The notes beneath the pieces were generated by a model. It saw nothing but the letters and a program-made list of their open reading frames with translations, was not told where the DNA came from and searched no databases. Positions 1-13,036 of a stretch of DNA of 64,000 nucleotides are shown piece after piece; position 1 is the stretch's first letter, and the number at the start of each line of letters is the position of its first letter. The position numbers and the translations under genes are program-made. Origin of the DNA: Brachypodius melanocephalos (taxonomy: Eukaryota; Chordata; Aves; Passeriformes; Pycnonotidae). The stretch is from positions 13,299,847 to 13,363,846 of the forward strand of contig VZSR01001479.1 in the NCBI GenBank assembly GCA_013398615.1. Direction: 5' to 3'.

Positions 1-554
1 TGTTTAGATAGAAATGCTTATAGTTAGGCTTATTAAAATTATAATTTTAAGATGTATTTTTTTCTCCCATAGAGATTTTCCTTTATTTTTGAAAGTTGTT
101 TCTACTTTATTCTTTTATTTTTTTCTAAACAAACAATTTCTTGCAGGATACATAGAGATACATAATTTCAGCCCTACCTTCATGAGTTTGTTAATACAAA
201 AATTAATAAGAGTTTGAGAATAAGCTACCTCCAAGGTAAGTTAGGGTTTTAGAGTGATTTGATTTTTGTAAACAAAGTAGTATAGATTTGAAGTCTGAAG
301 ATCATCCTAACTAAATGGAAATTATGCAAAAGGCATAATTTTGCCGTCTGTATGTGGGAGTGGAAAAAGACATTTCTACAACTCTGGCTAAAAATAGCTG
401 ACTCATTGGCTAGAGGAAATTTGCCACTGGTTGATTGATAGGCTTAATGAATTTCCCTTGGTTCTTATGGTTTTAATCTCAACTTTTGTCCTATTTGACC
501 TGTCTGATGTCATCCAATTCGTGCATGACAGTAAACTAGGATGGTTTGGTTTGT

Positions 555-571
555 TATATATATATATATAT
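555..571. repeat. (TA)n microsatellite
   Basis: About eight uninterrupted TA units. Confidence 0.95.
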
Positions 572-1997
572 CTTACACTGTTTGTTGTGTGAAAGGAGAA
601 AACACAAGGAATGAAATTAATTCTGATTGTGCCTAGGAATAATGGAAAAAATATTTTCTTACTAATTTCCACATCACTCCTGGAATTAAGTGGACTAGAT
701 TTGTGATTATCACCAATTTTCCACTGTCCATTTGGATACTTGCTGTTTGAACCTGATACCAGATCAGTATAGTATGCCAGGTATTTGTTACATTGTTATT
801 ATTTACAGGAATGAATGTATTCACAAGCCTAGTAACTAGAACTGGAATTTTTAAGAGACCTTGAAGAAATAGTGATATTTATAACTTTGAGCTGCTTCTG
901 AAAATCTTGTCATAAGTGATTTAACTTAGTAATCTTCAATAACATTATTTAAATTCTCTTTTCATTCACGACTGACAAAGGAAAGTTTGGAAGGTAATAT
1001 TAATTTATCTGGTTAATGGAGGGTAGCATTGTCAAGAGCTTGTCCCATCAGGTATAAACTGTTACCGCAATTAAGAAGTTCATTTGAAAGTGTTTTAGTT
1101 GTCATACTCATTTAGCAAGAAATCCAATTACTATTAATACATTAACTAGGCCTGCTGAAACGATTTCATTTTAATCTTTACATGCAATCTTTACATATGT
1201 AATCTTTTTTGAGTTTGTCTACTTGCTCATTTTATACTGTCATTGAGACTACTGCCTTTTGGCTTTTTAAGTTTATTCTGTATTGTTTGTTTTAGCAATG
1301 GAAAATTTTACTGACTTGATTCACATTGTGAGTGCTGACCAAAAAATCAGAGATCATAGAAAATGGTGCTGAAAGGGATCTGAAGACATCTTTTTAAGAT
1401 TAACCAAAGGAGATTTAAATTTGGACAAACTATTCCTGGCAGGTGTCTTTCTGGGCTGTTCTGAAAGTTCTGTATTGATGGAGATTCTCCAGCTAACATA
1501 GTCCATCACTATTCCAATCCTTCCCCATCTTCATCACTAGAAGTGCTTTCCTGATTTTTGTCTCACTCTGTCTTTCACTACTTAAAGATCACTTGGTGTC
1601 TTGTTCCTAGTGAATAAATGTGCACAGATCTGTTTGACTTTGCTATTTTTTGATGTATCTTTATATCATAACCTACACCTTGACCTGTCTTCTGTGGAAA
1701 AGGCATTACCAAATCAGTCAGTCATTCCCCACAGACCATGAGAAAGCCTCAGCCCTTGGAAATCTAGGTCAGCATTTAGGAGGAAACATCCATAGCTGAG
1801 AACTCACTTTGGCTGTTTTATAGACTCCTGAGCTGTCTGAAAGAATTCCCTTTGGCTCATTTCTGATGGCCTAATGAACCAGCTGATATTTAAACATTTC
1901 CTACATAAATGAGACTTCTGACTAGGGATCTTCTAGTTTCAAGTATTTGTGTGCTGTAAGTCAGTGTAACCTCTAAAATGAATCGCATTGCAGGCTA

Positions 1998-2029
1998 CAA
2001 TTGCAACCGTATAAACGATGCAATTGCAT
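1998..2029. promoter_or_regulatory. Repeated CAATTGCA motif with 12-bp palindrome
   Basis: CAATTGCA occurs at 1998-2005 and 2021-2028. The second copy sits in the perfect palindrome ATGCAATTGCAT (2018-2029). The motifs resemble POU or C/EBP half-sites, and the surrounding 1980-2200 is repeat-free. Confidence 0.35.
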
Positions 2030-4619
2030 TTGCTCCGAGGATTAGGCTCTCCTCCCTTGCTGCTTCCATTGTTTTCTACTGCTATGTCCTAGGTCACCAA
2101 TCAGCCTGACTATGTAAATGATGGTTTTTGAAATAAAGTAGTTTGGAAAAAGCATGGTTTGAGGGGTCCATGATACTTCGGATTTGTTGTGATTTTAATT
2201 TTCAGAAAGTCTGAATAAAGACATTTACACATAAAAATTAAGGCTTAGTCTTAAATGTAATATATCAGTAATGGAAGTTTACAGAATTTGAGAATTTTTA
2301 GTTGTTTCACAGGTACGCAGTGGAAATTCTGGGAAACTGCACCAGAATATTCTGCACATATCATGGAATTTGTTTCAAATGCCATGGACTGCTGTAAAGA
2401 GAGAAAATGAAACAATCCAATGTATTTCTAAAAAATAGTTTTCACCTAAATTGTAAGAATATGTATGAAAAAGAAATATATCATTCATTCCGAACATTGT
2501 CTTAAAAAGGGAAAAATGTAAAATATCTCTTTTCTTCTCAGTTTTCACCCTTTGCTTCCTTTTTGTCTCATCCCTGAAGGGATTTATATGATAGTCCACC
2601 CAGTGGTTCTACTGGAAGAATTGTAGTAGTGTTAATTGGCATGATTAGAAGCAGACTTCGCATCCTAAACTCAGGTTGAAGGACTGCTGCACATCTCACT
2701 AAACAGCTGAGGTTTCATTTCTGCCGTGTTGTGCTGTACAGGCATTGAGCAAAATTACAGTGCTCAGGAAAGACTCTTCTACCTGCATTTCCAGATGCAA
2801 GGAAGGTGTTGTGATGGCAAAAGCTACTGTAAAATGGTGGAAAAGCTTCTTGAGAAAGTCAGCTAACTATGGTATTGGAATTCCATTCTATGATGGAAGA
2901 TCAAAGGATATGGGGAAGTGTACTCATCCTTGTTTACATGAGTAGTAGGCCAAACAAACTTGTTTTTTCCTTCTGCAAATCAAATTGAGAGAGCGATAGC
3001 TAAAAGCAGATCTGTTGATCAACTAACAAAAAGAGTCAAGTATGATGACTATTAACTCTTTGGTGCCAGAATTTGGCAATGCTTGTTTGTCAACAGCTAT
3101 GTTATATCAGACAGTCTAGAAGTCTTATGTCAAGTTTTATGCATTTTTTCTCAACACAAAGAAAATTAAATTTGGTATTATGCCTGAAGTGATTCAGAAA
3201 TTGAAATGACACGGAAAGCTGTGATGTTAAAATTAATTCTCATTTCTTCGGTGTGATATTTCTGTGCTGTCACTCCTGTCTTTTTTTCTTTTTAAACAAT
3301 ATTAGCTACTATTTATACACTTAGAATTTCTGGCCAGATTACTGTGGAAGGTTGTGGTACCCACATGTACAAAATAGTATAATAATGTTCTATTCTTTTT
3401 GGAACAAATTTGTTACACAGATTGTCAGATGAGTCATTTTGTTCATGTCAGATATCTGAAAATAATGGAAATATGCCAAAGTAAAAGCCCAGTAATCCAT
3501 GCACTGGTGTAATGGAGCAAATGAAATGCAAAGCTCTTGTACAGGTCCAATTTCAGTACCAAATGCTTACCTGTCAGTCAGCAAAATTGTCCCTGAATAA
3601 AAATGAGCCCTTCTGAGAGGGAAAGGATTTTAATATACATCAAATTCTTTGAATCTCTTGTGAGGTAGAAGTTGTTTTGAGGAAGAAATGCTGAAAGGGA
3701 AATCTTAGTTCAAGCTAGTTCAAATCACACATGTATTGCTGACTGGGAGAGGTCTGGGTTTATCCTCCTTGTTTGGTATGTCTAGCTCATTGGATGGTTG
3801 GGTAATTTCCCTTAGGCCACGGCAAATCTGGTCAATCACTGATTTAAAAGTTTTAGACAGGTAACATGCAGACTTTTGGAGGCATCTGCATGTAGTCTGT
3901 GAAAGACCTGATTAAAACTTTAATTCATGAAATGCCAACATAAAAGATATCTGTGCATATATCACAGTTATGATTTGCCGTGACTGAAATGTTTTTGATG
4001 CGCTGTGCAGCTGAGTGTGCTTCTGCCTTTAAAGTGACCATTGGGAGAACATGTTTTGCTACTGAGATGTCCTCCTGCGATCCAAACCATGAAATATTAA
4101 ACATGGTATTTGTCTTGTGTAGCTTCAGAGTTGAGGCTGCCACAGCTCGACAGGATCTTGCTTTATGAAGTCCCCATTTCCTGCACATTTCAATAGTGCG
4201 TCCCAGCAGTGTTTTCCTGTGCTGAGGGTGCGAGAGGCTAACTGGAGTCAATATAGCCATTGACAGTCAGTCACGACTACTTTTCTAAAAGTTAATGTAT
4301 TGAGAATGAGCCAGCACGTCAGGATTGAAAGGAAAATGAAATGTGCAGTATGAAAAGTGATAATAAATAAATTGAACAAAACTGTGTATACTTTTGGGTT
4401 ATGACTGGTTGAAGTGGAGATTAAAAGCTCTGAACTGATGCATGGAAACAAAGAGCACAATACTGAATTCATTTTAATCCTCTGGTTTAAGTGGGTGTGC
4501 CTTCACTTCTGGGTCTAGAAATAATCATACTTGTATCAATCTATATTGTGTGACTTTTGTAAGCTGTGAAAATAGTATTTTTCACTGAATTGTCACTTAT
4601 TATTGTTCATTTGTGGCCA

Positions 4620-5060
4620 CTAACATAGAAAAATGTCGCAGCTACAATGTCAGAAGAATAGGGACAATTTGATGTTTTCTTTTGATGCTGTTTGTTGATA
4701 CCTAGACCACTGCAGCTTGATTGCCTAACATTAAACCTATAATAACAGTGCAATCATAGCAGTATCATCATGAATGTCGTTACAATAGAAACAACATTTA
4801 CACGGCTTCAGAATGGTAATTATCAAAGTTTTTGTCATGAAGCGCTTATTTGCTAGCATTGATCTGCCCCGGTCAGTTGTTAGCTCTTCTCATCTGAGGT
4901 GTATCGATTGTATAATCAGTAGATAGAGGCTGCGGGCAGATGAAATTCAGTGTTGTTGGGCAAATTATTGTCTGCTTGCCTGTTGACCTGGACCCTGCTG
5001 GTTGTACCTTAGACAGTGGTGGGATTATTACTCATTTCAGTGACCCTATGCTGACAGAGA
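4620..5060. promoter_or_regulatory. Candidate conserved noncoding block
   Basis: There is no recognised repeat, base composition is balanced and motif density is high. It includes a TCF/LEF-type ATCAAAG at 4822-4828 and a GATTGTATAATCAG inverted-looking stretch near 4907. Called by composition and texture only, without alignment. Confidence 0.3.
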
Positions 5061-5519
5061 ACTCCATATTATTATAAAAGATAAATGGCATCCTTCTTTA
5101 CTGTGGATATGGTTGAATGCAGGTGTCAGTGTGTAGTGAAACTGAAAATCTTGTGCGGCAGTGTTCCTTGACTTTCCTTGAGGTTATTTTCCTTTTTCAG
5201 CATAAGTAAAGATGTTGTAGAGTTGTCATATCCTCATATATGACATCCATTTATACATATAGGATGTGTAACCACAGTGTTTTTCATTGGTCATTCAAGA
5301 ATTCTACTTGCCAGGCTGTAAAATATTGATAAAATTCCAAGACAATTTTGTTATCTGGTAACAAGGAGGACCAAACTAATCACTACCTCTAAATATATAC
5401 TTTTAAAGCTCAGGCCAATAGACCACTCTTGTGATGAGTAATTTTGCAAACTACTCTCTTGTTTCTTTTTTTATCTGTAGCGTTACTGTGAAGAAACTAA
5501 GCAATAATGCAAGTAAATG

Positions 5520-5720
5520 TGTGTGAGAGATAGTAGTCAGTAAACTGTACCGGTTCAGTAAATCTCCTATGCAAAGTTCACATTAGAACTTTGACAGCAG
5601 TAAAGGTTATTAGCGTCCGGGGCAATTAGGAAGGAGATTTGCAGTATCGTTATTAGCGGAGGGAAAGCCCTCCTGACTCAAATGACAAGAGGTAATGTAG
5701 AAACCATGAATACTTTTACA
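5520..5720. promoter_or_regulatory. Candidate conserved noncoding block
   Basis: A repeat-free block with several CpGs for this AT-rich intron ('gtaccggttcag', 'tagcgtccggggcaatta', 'cgttattagcgg') and two GTTATTAGCG motifs about 44 bp apart (near 5607 and 5651). Confidence 0.35.
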
Positions 5721-6437
5721 TCCCTCAGTAAAGCTACGTGTGCTTGGCTAATGTTCTGTGCTCTCTGGTGGTGCCTGTACCATTGTATTGTAAAGGTCAG
5801 TCATTACCTGTGCATTGTATTTAAACCACCTGCTCACAGCAAGTAATTGTATTTGGATGACCAGCAGTTTTATATTAATTGCCAAGTCCTGCTGAAGCCA
5901 CGATAAGAACGCTGAGCACTTACACACCAATTTACACTTCAAAATGCTGTAAAAAACGTAAGCTAATTATTGTTATGCTGAAAAATCTATAGATGGTTCC
6001 ATATAGCTTTGAACATACATTTTTTGACCTTTATTTAATTGTGAGAAACAATGGATCTAACTTTAAAAAAGAAAGAATGCAAATGGCTCGCTGGAAGTGC
6101 ACAATGATGGTATTATGGTAACTTTTAGAATAATTGCCCAAGAAAGGGAGCCTTTGCAAAGCACCATTGTATTTAATGATGAAATAACAATTTTGCAAAT
6201 GTAAGAAAAAACCTTGATGTGAAATTGACATTTCTTGCTCTGTAGATACGTATCATGAGCAGAGTGTATCATAAACAGAGAAGGTAAATAACATGCCAGA
6301 TGAGAAATAAAGCAAAATGAAGAATGAGGGACAGTAAGCACTTCTGTGGAACCATGACTTGTCTACTAAAGAGAAAATACATATGTCAGAAACCATTTTA
6401 AATAGATACAAACTATGGGATGAAGTGAAGAAAGTAA

Positions 6438-6463
6438 AAACCTCTATCCACAGATAGAGGTTT
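6438..6463. repeat. 11-bp perfect inverted repeat with CACA loop
   Basis: AAACCTCTATC (6438-6448), loop CACA, GATAGAGGTTT (6453-6463). Confidence 0.9.
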
Positions 6464-9339
6464 ATATTTTGTTTGGCATTTTCAATAAACATATAAGTCT
6501 TTCAAGAAACAAAAACATACATTATTTGCAAAAGCAATAATTGTAGCCACTGGCTTATTAGGGAGAATGAAGGTTTTTCAAGATCTTGCTATTATAAACC
6601 ATTCTACAAGAAAAAGCCAATTCTTAGCTGGTAAGTTAGTGGACTATTGGAGGGGAGGATAACAGTTTTATGAATATCTCAGTCCTCTTCGAATGTTGTT
6701 GAGTTCTGCAGCATGTTCCTATAACGCTTCTGCCAGAGATTCATATTTCTGTGACTGAAGGCATATTTAATACAGTAGTGATCTGTCACATTTGCTCAGA
6801 CTTCCTTGAAAACCAGGTTGTGAGAAGGAGCTTTGAGATTCTATAAATAAGTGTAAAGTCAGTGGTGGTGGCACCATGTTTCAGTAGTGTCCAGACTTAT
6901 CCAACAATCGCTACCCTGAAAGGCAAGTAGCCAAACCCCTCATGTTTTGATTCTAACTTATTTGGTCTTCAAATTGAGATCTGGTGTCTTTTGGTTTTAT
7001 GAAGACAGCTTTGGAACATGGCGAAACATTTTTATTTTTCACAGGAATCGTCAGAGTCCAAAATAACATGAGTTAGCTGTGTTCAGTACAAAACCGTAAC
7101 AGTTTTTGTCTCATTTTTGTCTGGAGGTGGAAATCCTCCCACAAGATATTTTCTAAGAATTGGGAACATGGAAAAGCATTTTTATGAAATATTTTAGGTC
7201 TTCTATAATCTCATTAACTCATCTAAATTATGTTGATTTTGATATGTTGATCTCTCAGCTGTTTTGAGATTTAAAGATCCAAATCTGTGTCGAGAGGTCT
7301 TATTTGCAAACCTGCGAGTAAAACTGTATTAAGACTCTGAGTGAGGCTCTTCAGATACAATTCTGTATGTGGAAAGAAAAAATAACATGGTGATTTTTAT
7401 TGCAAAAGAATTTTTCATCTCTTGCATTTTGGAAAGGCTGATTAAATATTTCCACTCTGAAAAAAAATTAAGGATACGGTATCAAAAGATGTAACTAAAA
7501 TGTTTGCTCAAGGCAAACCACAACAATATGAAAAAGCTGCTTTTTCATTATCACAAGAGTGACATCAAGCAAGTCAGAACATTAGCCTGCTTTACTGTAT
7601 TATTTTTCTTCTCTGTCTGGGAATAAATGTCAAATTTCTTAAGCAACTGCAACAAAACATTTTCACAGGTTGGTTGATATACTGAATGATCTCATAGGAA
7701 TATTCTCTAGCAAAGAGAGTAAGAGGAAAGGTGACCACCTTTTCATTACTAGGAAAGTATTAGGAAACTCAATATTCTGTAAAGATGTATGCAGCATGAA
7801 ATCAGTTCTGGAGTTCAGGTATCTCCTTTTGAATATTAAAAGTTGCAACTCTAATTTCCTTTTCTCAACTTTATTTATCTGATTTCAGTAACATCAATAT
7901 ATTTAACAAAATATCGATGAGGTCATAGTTATCAAGTCCTCTTTAGTTTTGAATTTCATCAGTTGACTTTTGCAGATTCTCCCATAAAACAACAGGTTTT
8001 TCCTTTTCAGGCCTTAGTGAAAAAGTACTCTAACTGTTGAATGAATCAGTTCATTTCATTTCTTTATCTTCCACATTTGAAATATAATTTTATATTACAT
8101 GAACTGTCTCAGTGGTTTCATTCTGTGGCTGCCTGGTTGTTTCACTCAATGCAAGGGCAGGGCTGAACACGATGTAACTTTCACAATAGCTCACGTTTGC
8201 TCTGAATAAGGTTTAGAATGAAACTCATAGTTCTTTACATAAATCCAGTGTATCTGGGAGGAAAAAAAAAAATCAATGAGATCACATGCTGAACTATACT
8301 GTTTGAAGTTTTCTTACCTTTCTTGTGCTGTAAATGTTTCATCTGGACTAATTATAATAAAATTCAGAATTTCTTTTGCTAGCACTTTTTCTGCTAGTTT
8401 CTACTAGTTCTTACTGGGTAATTTATCCAAAGTAATTTTATTTATAATGTCACTTTTATATTAACATGATGGGTCTCAAGAAAATTAAAGGGGGGAAAAA
8501 AAGTGGTGGTTAAAGTAGGATCAAGAAAGTCTTCACTTTCAATTTCGCATTTTATTGGCAACAGAGAGATGTATCAATTAAAAAATTCCTGAAGTGAGTT
8601 GTTCATATTGGTCTATTACATTATTTTTTAAGGGATGTAAAGTAACTAGAACATTCTCTCATATTTTGATGGAGTACACAGTCAAATATTTTGATTTCAA
8701 AAGTTTAAAGGTTTTAGGTTTGATAAGATGTAAGTCACATAACTAATCTCTTGATAGCACTGAAGCAGGGGGAAAAAAGCCTTCAAATCCTCTTAGAGTA
8801 CTTGCAGAATTTTTGTAACCATTAATTGTATGCCTTTTGACATATTCCTGACTTCTATTGTATTTTTAACTCGGACATATTTTCTTACGAAGGTATTTTT
8901 AGCTGTGGCTATTGCAGCTCATTACATTACTAAATCAAGAGTTTCATAGCCCTGTGACATGACAGAAAGTTAAATCTGCCCTGGACGGTCACTTGGACAG
9001 ATTGAATTAGACAATCATTATTTGATCAACTATTAAAATCATACAAAATGGGTCAGGGGAGGCAATTGGTTGGGTTTTGTTGGTGGCTTTTGTGGGTCTT
9101 TTGTTGGTATGAGATATTTTTCCCTGCTTAGGAATTATTCCACCTATACTGCGCTCTAACCACCTTATCCCAAGAAAGGGCAATTCATAAATAAAAAGAA
9201 TCTTGAAAAGGCATCATGATAAGATGACCCAGCTGTCTCATGAGCTTGCTGAGCTGCGTTTTTTTGGAGGTTGGAAATATATTTTAGTAAATGCCTGGTT
9301 TTGTCTTATAGTCGTCTCTTGTCATTTATTTTCTTTAAC

Positions 9340-9395
9340 CAATACTGAAAAGAAGGTGCTGGCCTGTGTGGACCTTTGGTCTGACCCAGAGGGAC
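9340..9395 (+). mobile_element. Possible tail of an ancient CR1-type LINE
   Basis: The phrases 'ggtgctggcctgtg' and 'tggacctttggtctgaccca' resemble the 3' UTR end of CR1 copies known from turtles and crocodilians (GGACCTTTGGTCTGACCCAG). A weak match to the same UTR ('ttattccacc') lies near 9135. The similarity is short, so this is tentative. Confidence 0.45.
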
Positions 9396-9407
9396 CACTG
9401 GGTCAGA
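9380..9407. repeat. 9-bp perfect inverted repeat
   Basis: TCTGACCCA (9380-9388) and TGGGTCAGA (9399-9407) with a 10-base spacer. The left arm overlaps the possible ancient CR1 tail. Confidence 0.85.
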
Positions 9408-9798
9408 GAGAACTGAAAGTTTGCAAAATAATTAATCATAAGGTATATAGTGGTGGCTACTTTGCTATTTTTTTCCCCCAGCGTTTTCTTTCAAATCAAT
9501 TATATTTCTCCTGATAAAATGTAAAGGTGAAACACAAACTGTGTTCATCCTAAGAGTTTCCTTCTGTTTCAGTCTATTAATGCTGTAAGAATGTAGTGTG
9601 TAAAAGCTCCACAGTCATAAAAAGGCACAAGCAGATACTGTTATACATGTGTAAAAACCAGTGTTATTTATACACAGGCTTGGTTCATGAGCATAAGCAT
9701 TCAAAGAGAGAAGAATAAGCAGGAGGGCAATAATATGCTGGAATATAAACTGTCTTCTTAGATACCTGACTGTAGTAAATGACATACATTTCTTGTTT

Positions 9799-9900
9799 AC
9801 GGGGGTTTTTAAATTGGTTTGGGGGATTTTTTTGTTTGGCTTTGCTTTTTGGTGTTTCGTTTTGTTTGCACGATTTGTTTATTTGTTTGGTTGTTTTTTT
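9799..9900. repeat. T/G-rich low-complexity tract
   Basis: ttttg, gtttg and ggttt units on the plus strand with almost no A or C; the mirror composition of the A/C-rich tracts. A shorter one lies at 9068-9105. Confidence 0.85.
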
Positions 9901-11429
9901 CTGTGAACATTAGTTCCTTACTTTCCCTGGGATCCTTTGGGTGCTTTTGCTAGGTGGACCATGGCTGGTTTTGAGGTACTTCAACAGTCCCAAATTCATC
10001 ATTGGATTTATTTCTACTGTGAGTTAGATTACAGTTCTATCTGATTTTGAGAAAATGCATTAATATTTGGGAAGGTAATTGGCATTTGTGAAATAAAAAA
10101 TCTTCATAAAGCATTTCAAAATTGTAGCTGAAATGTGAGTTGTAAAGTCTTGTGTCTTTCTTGCTCTCATTTTCTTACATAAGGAGTACCCAAACACTAA
10201 ATCTTAATTAACAGAAGTAGTTTTGTAACTGTTTTTCCTACTTTGCACTAGGGGACCTGTTTTGCTGAGGTTTTATTGGCGTGGCAGCAAAAAAATGACA
10301 ATGACAGCAGTCCATCTGACCTGTAAATACAGTGTCACCAGTGGCACTATTCTAAAGCCTTTTAAATGTAGCTGAAGCATTTCTTTATGAAACCCTATAA
10401 GCAAGAATTCTACTATTTTTATGAGTTGATTATTCATAAGAACTCCAACTTAAAGATTTTCTAAGAGTGCCGCTGTCAGGTTGAAACATTTCGGCTTTAC
10501 TCATCTTTTCACCTATTAGTGCATCACACCGACTGAAAGCTGAAGGATCAGTTTCCCTGTTGCTCATTACTGTAATCTTTCCTGTAATTCCAGAGAGCAC
10601 CACTGGGAAAGCCCTTTATTGTGTACTGTGGCAGTGACCTGCACACCAGGAAGAGTCAGGGCTCTGGGAGTGGCTGACAGGACCTGGTCAAGACTCTGAG
10701 GTTCCATGTTAGGCTAAATTGACAGACTTGTTTGGATGTACAGACTGTTTTACATAAGGTTGTTGTAGGAAAGGAGAGAATCCCAGATAACACATCTATG
10801 ATAGAATAGATAAAAGCTGCTGAAATAAAACAAGGTGCTGGGCTTGTTTGATTTTCTGTGAATTTATTTCAATGCACAGAGAAGGAGATTGAAGTCCAAT
10901 GAAATAAGGAGAGGTCAGAGGCATGGGAAGAAGTTGCAGTATTCTGCAAGTCTGTAAAACTTAATTTTTGGCAAAATGAAGATTTTTTTTTTCAATGTAC
11001 AGAACTTACTTTGTTGTCTAGAAAAATCTTAAGAGCTGAGGTTACAAGTATGGAAGAGCTTCAGGGAGTGAAATGTGGGAAGTGACCGGTGGAGGGTTGT
11101 ACAGGTCCTATGACCGATTTTAAACTGAAAGAGCATACAAGTTCTTCTAAATTGTGTTCAGCAATGCATATAGTATCTTAGAAAAATAGACAGGAGAATG
11201 TTATAGCAGTCATAAGATGGACAATTCAGTTAAAGGACTAATCTAAAAGATGAATTGCAGTGATGAAAATGAGCTAATGTAGAATAATGTTTCACAAGAG
11301 CCTTTAATAAAAATTCTTGCTTTTTTTACGTGTGATTATGCAAATCCTCCTCCTGAAAATTCTACATTTTATGGAAATAGAGAGAGTGTATACTTGCAAA
11401 AATCTGATATAGCCAAATAAATTTTCAGA

Positions 11430-11740
11430 AAAATGATAAAAGGAGCTCCGTTCAGGTGGCACTGTAAATCTGGCATGCAATGGCTTCCCATTTGTGAGTC
11501 TGGATGTGATTGGAGAGCTCGGTGCTGCTGGGAGTTTTGTTGTTATTGTAGATCCTGCTTTCTCTTTTGTCAGAATCCATAGCATTTTTTCTCCCCGTCT
11601 CTGAATGTGATAGCTAACAGACTTCATCACGCTGTCGCTGGGTCAGCAAGATCTGATGCCGTTTGAGTCTTGTTTACTGTAAGTCTGTCATAGAAGAGCT
11701 GATTATAGCAAATAATCTCATTCATTCAGTTCAGATTAAA
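11430..11740. promoter_or_regulatory. Candidate conserved noncoding block
   Basis: Repeat-free, balanced composition, with CpGs ('catcacgctgtcgctgggtc', 'gatgccgtttgagtc'). The longest minus-strand frame here (11304-11630) shows no family resemblance and is taken as chance. Confidence 0.3.
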
Positions 11741-12996
11741 TGGGGAGATAAAAGTATTTTGGTTCCTTGATTTATAAATGTGAACTTGGGTAAACAGAGC
11801 TATTTAATGAAGTCAGCTTTGACTTGAGACCAAGGGAGAGAGTTGTAGAATTTTTCTAGGATGAACTTGCAAAATCAGTTTGTAGCACACATCAGAAGGA
11901 AAGAGGAAGGATTTTATGCATTTTTGAGAAGTACAATGGTACTGAATACAAGGACAGAAAACCAAATGGAATAACTAATGTAATGATTTCAGGTCTAAAT
12001 CTTTGCCAAACTGAAATTCAAAGACCTTTCTTATTCAAGATCATATGTGCTCCATCACTAAACTCTTAAGTGAGTCATGGAGTTGGAGGCTGATCAGTAT
12101 TTTAAACTGGAGAATTACAGGCCCCTTAGCTAGTTTGTCATGATATAAAAAGGAGGTCTTTTGAATTTGTACCTGTTGGTAGGAAGCAAAGGATTAGAAT
12201 AAAGTGATTGGTTTTCGTAGTGATGGGAATTAGTATCAGAATCCAGCAGAGATGAATACTCTGAGCTACACTGTCATGAGTGGGAACTCATGCTGCTGGA
12301 TGACTAGTTGATAAAATAATGGATTACATTAAATTTCTATAAATACAAAAGAACATTCATGGAAAATACATCTCAGAGTGTGTATATGCTTTGTTGGGCT
12401 CTGGAACAGGTAAAACTAACATGAAGAAAACATCAGGAGATGCTTGGCGATTTTGGAAAGAGAAAGCAATTGATGAACCTGTCTCTTAAGTACTTCATAC
12501 AGTCTCTGTCGCATTCTCTCATCTCAGAGGGGACATAAGAAAATGAGGAGAGGCACGAAGAAAAAAAATGTGGATTACTGGAATAACAGAAGTTTCTGCA
12601 TCGTGGAGTAGTTAGAGTTAGGATCCCACAGTTCCAAAAGAACTGAATGGTGGGGGGTGATGTAGGAATGTGAATAATTAATGAGGAGAAGATGAAGCAC
12701 ATTTGGTTATTGTAAATCAAGAATAGGGAGATACCCCTATTAAAGCCAGCAGGCAACACAGAATTTATTGACATAAGGTATTTTTTAAGCCTGAAATTGT
12801 GTATTGATTCAAAAGGTGATGGGCAATTCCATAGAAGAAAAGTCCATCAGGAGTGACCATTTAAAGACGTGAATACAACCCCAGTTTATTGCAATTTTGA
12901 CCTGATGTATGAGTGATGTCAGTGTGTACTTGGTACTCTCGCAGACTAGATAGTCTAGATGAATCTCTGGTCTGACTGAGTACAGATGACCTTCTG

Positions 12997-13036
12997 CATA
13001 TTTTATATATTGTATATTTTGTATATTATATATTGT
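12997..13036. repeat. AT-rich tandem-like tract (tatattgtatattt units)
   Basis: Repeated 'tatattgtatattttgtata' type units, imperfect. Confidence 0.8.

Noticed and set aside
2745..2945. Open frame of 66 codons on the plus strand
   Set aside because: No family resemblance and no splice context; its length is within chance for this much AT-rich DNA.
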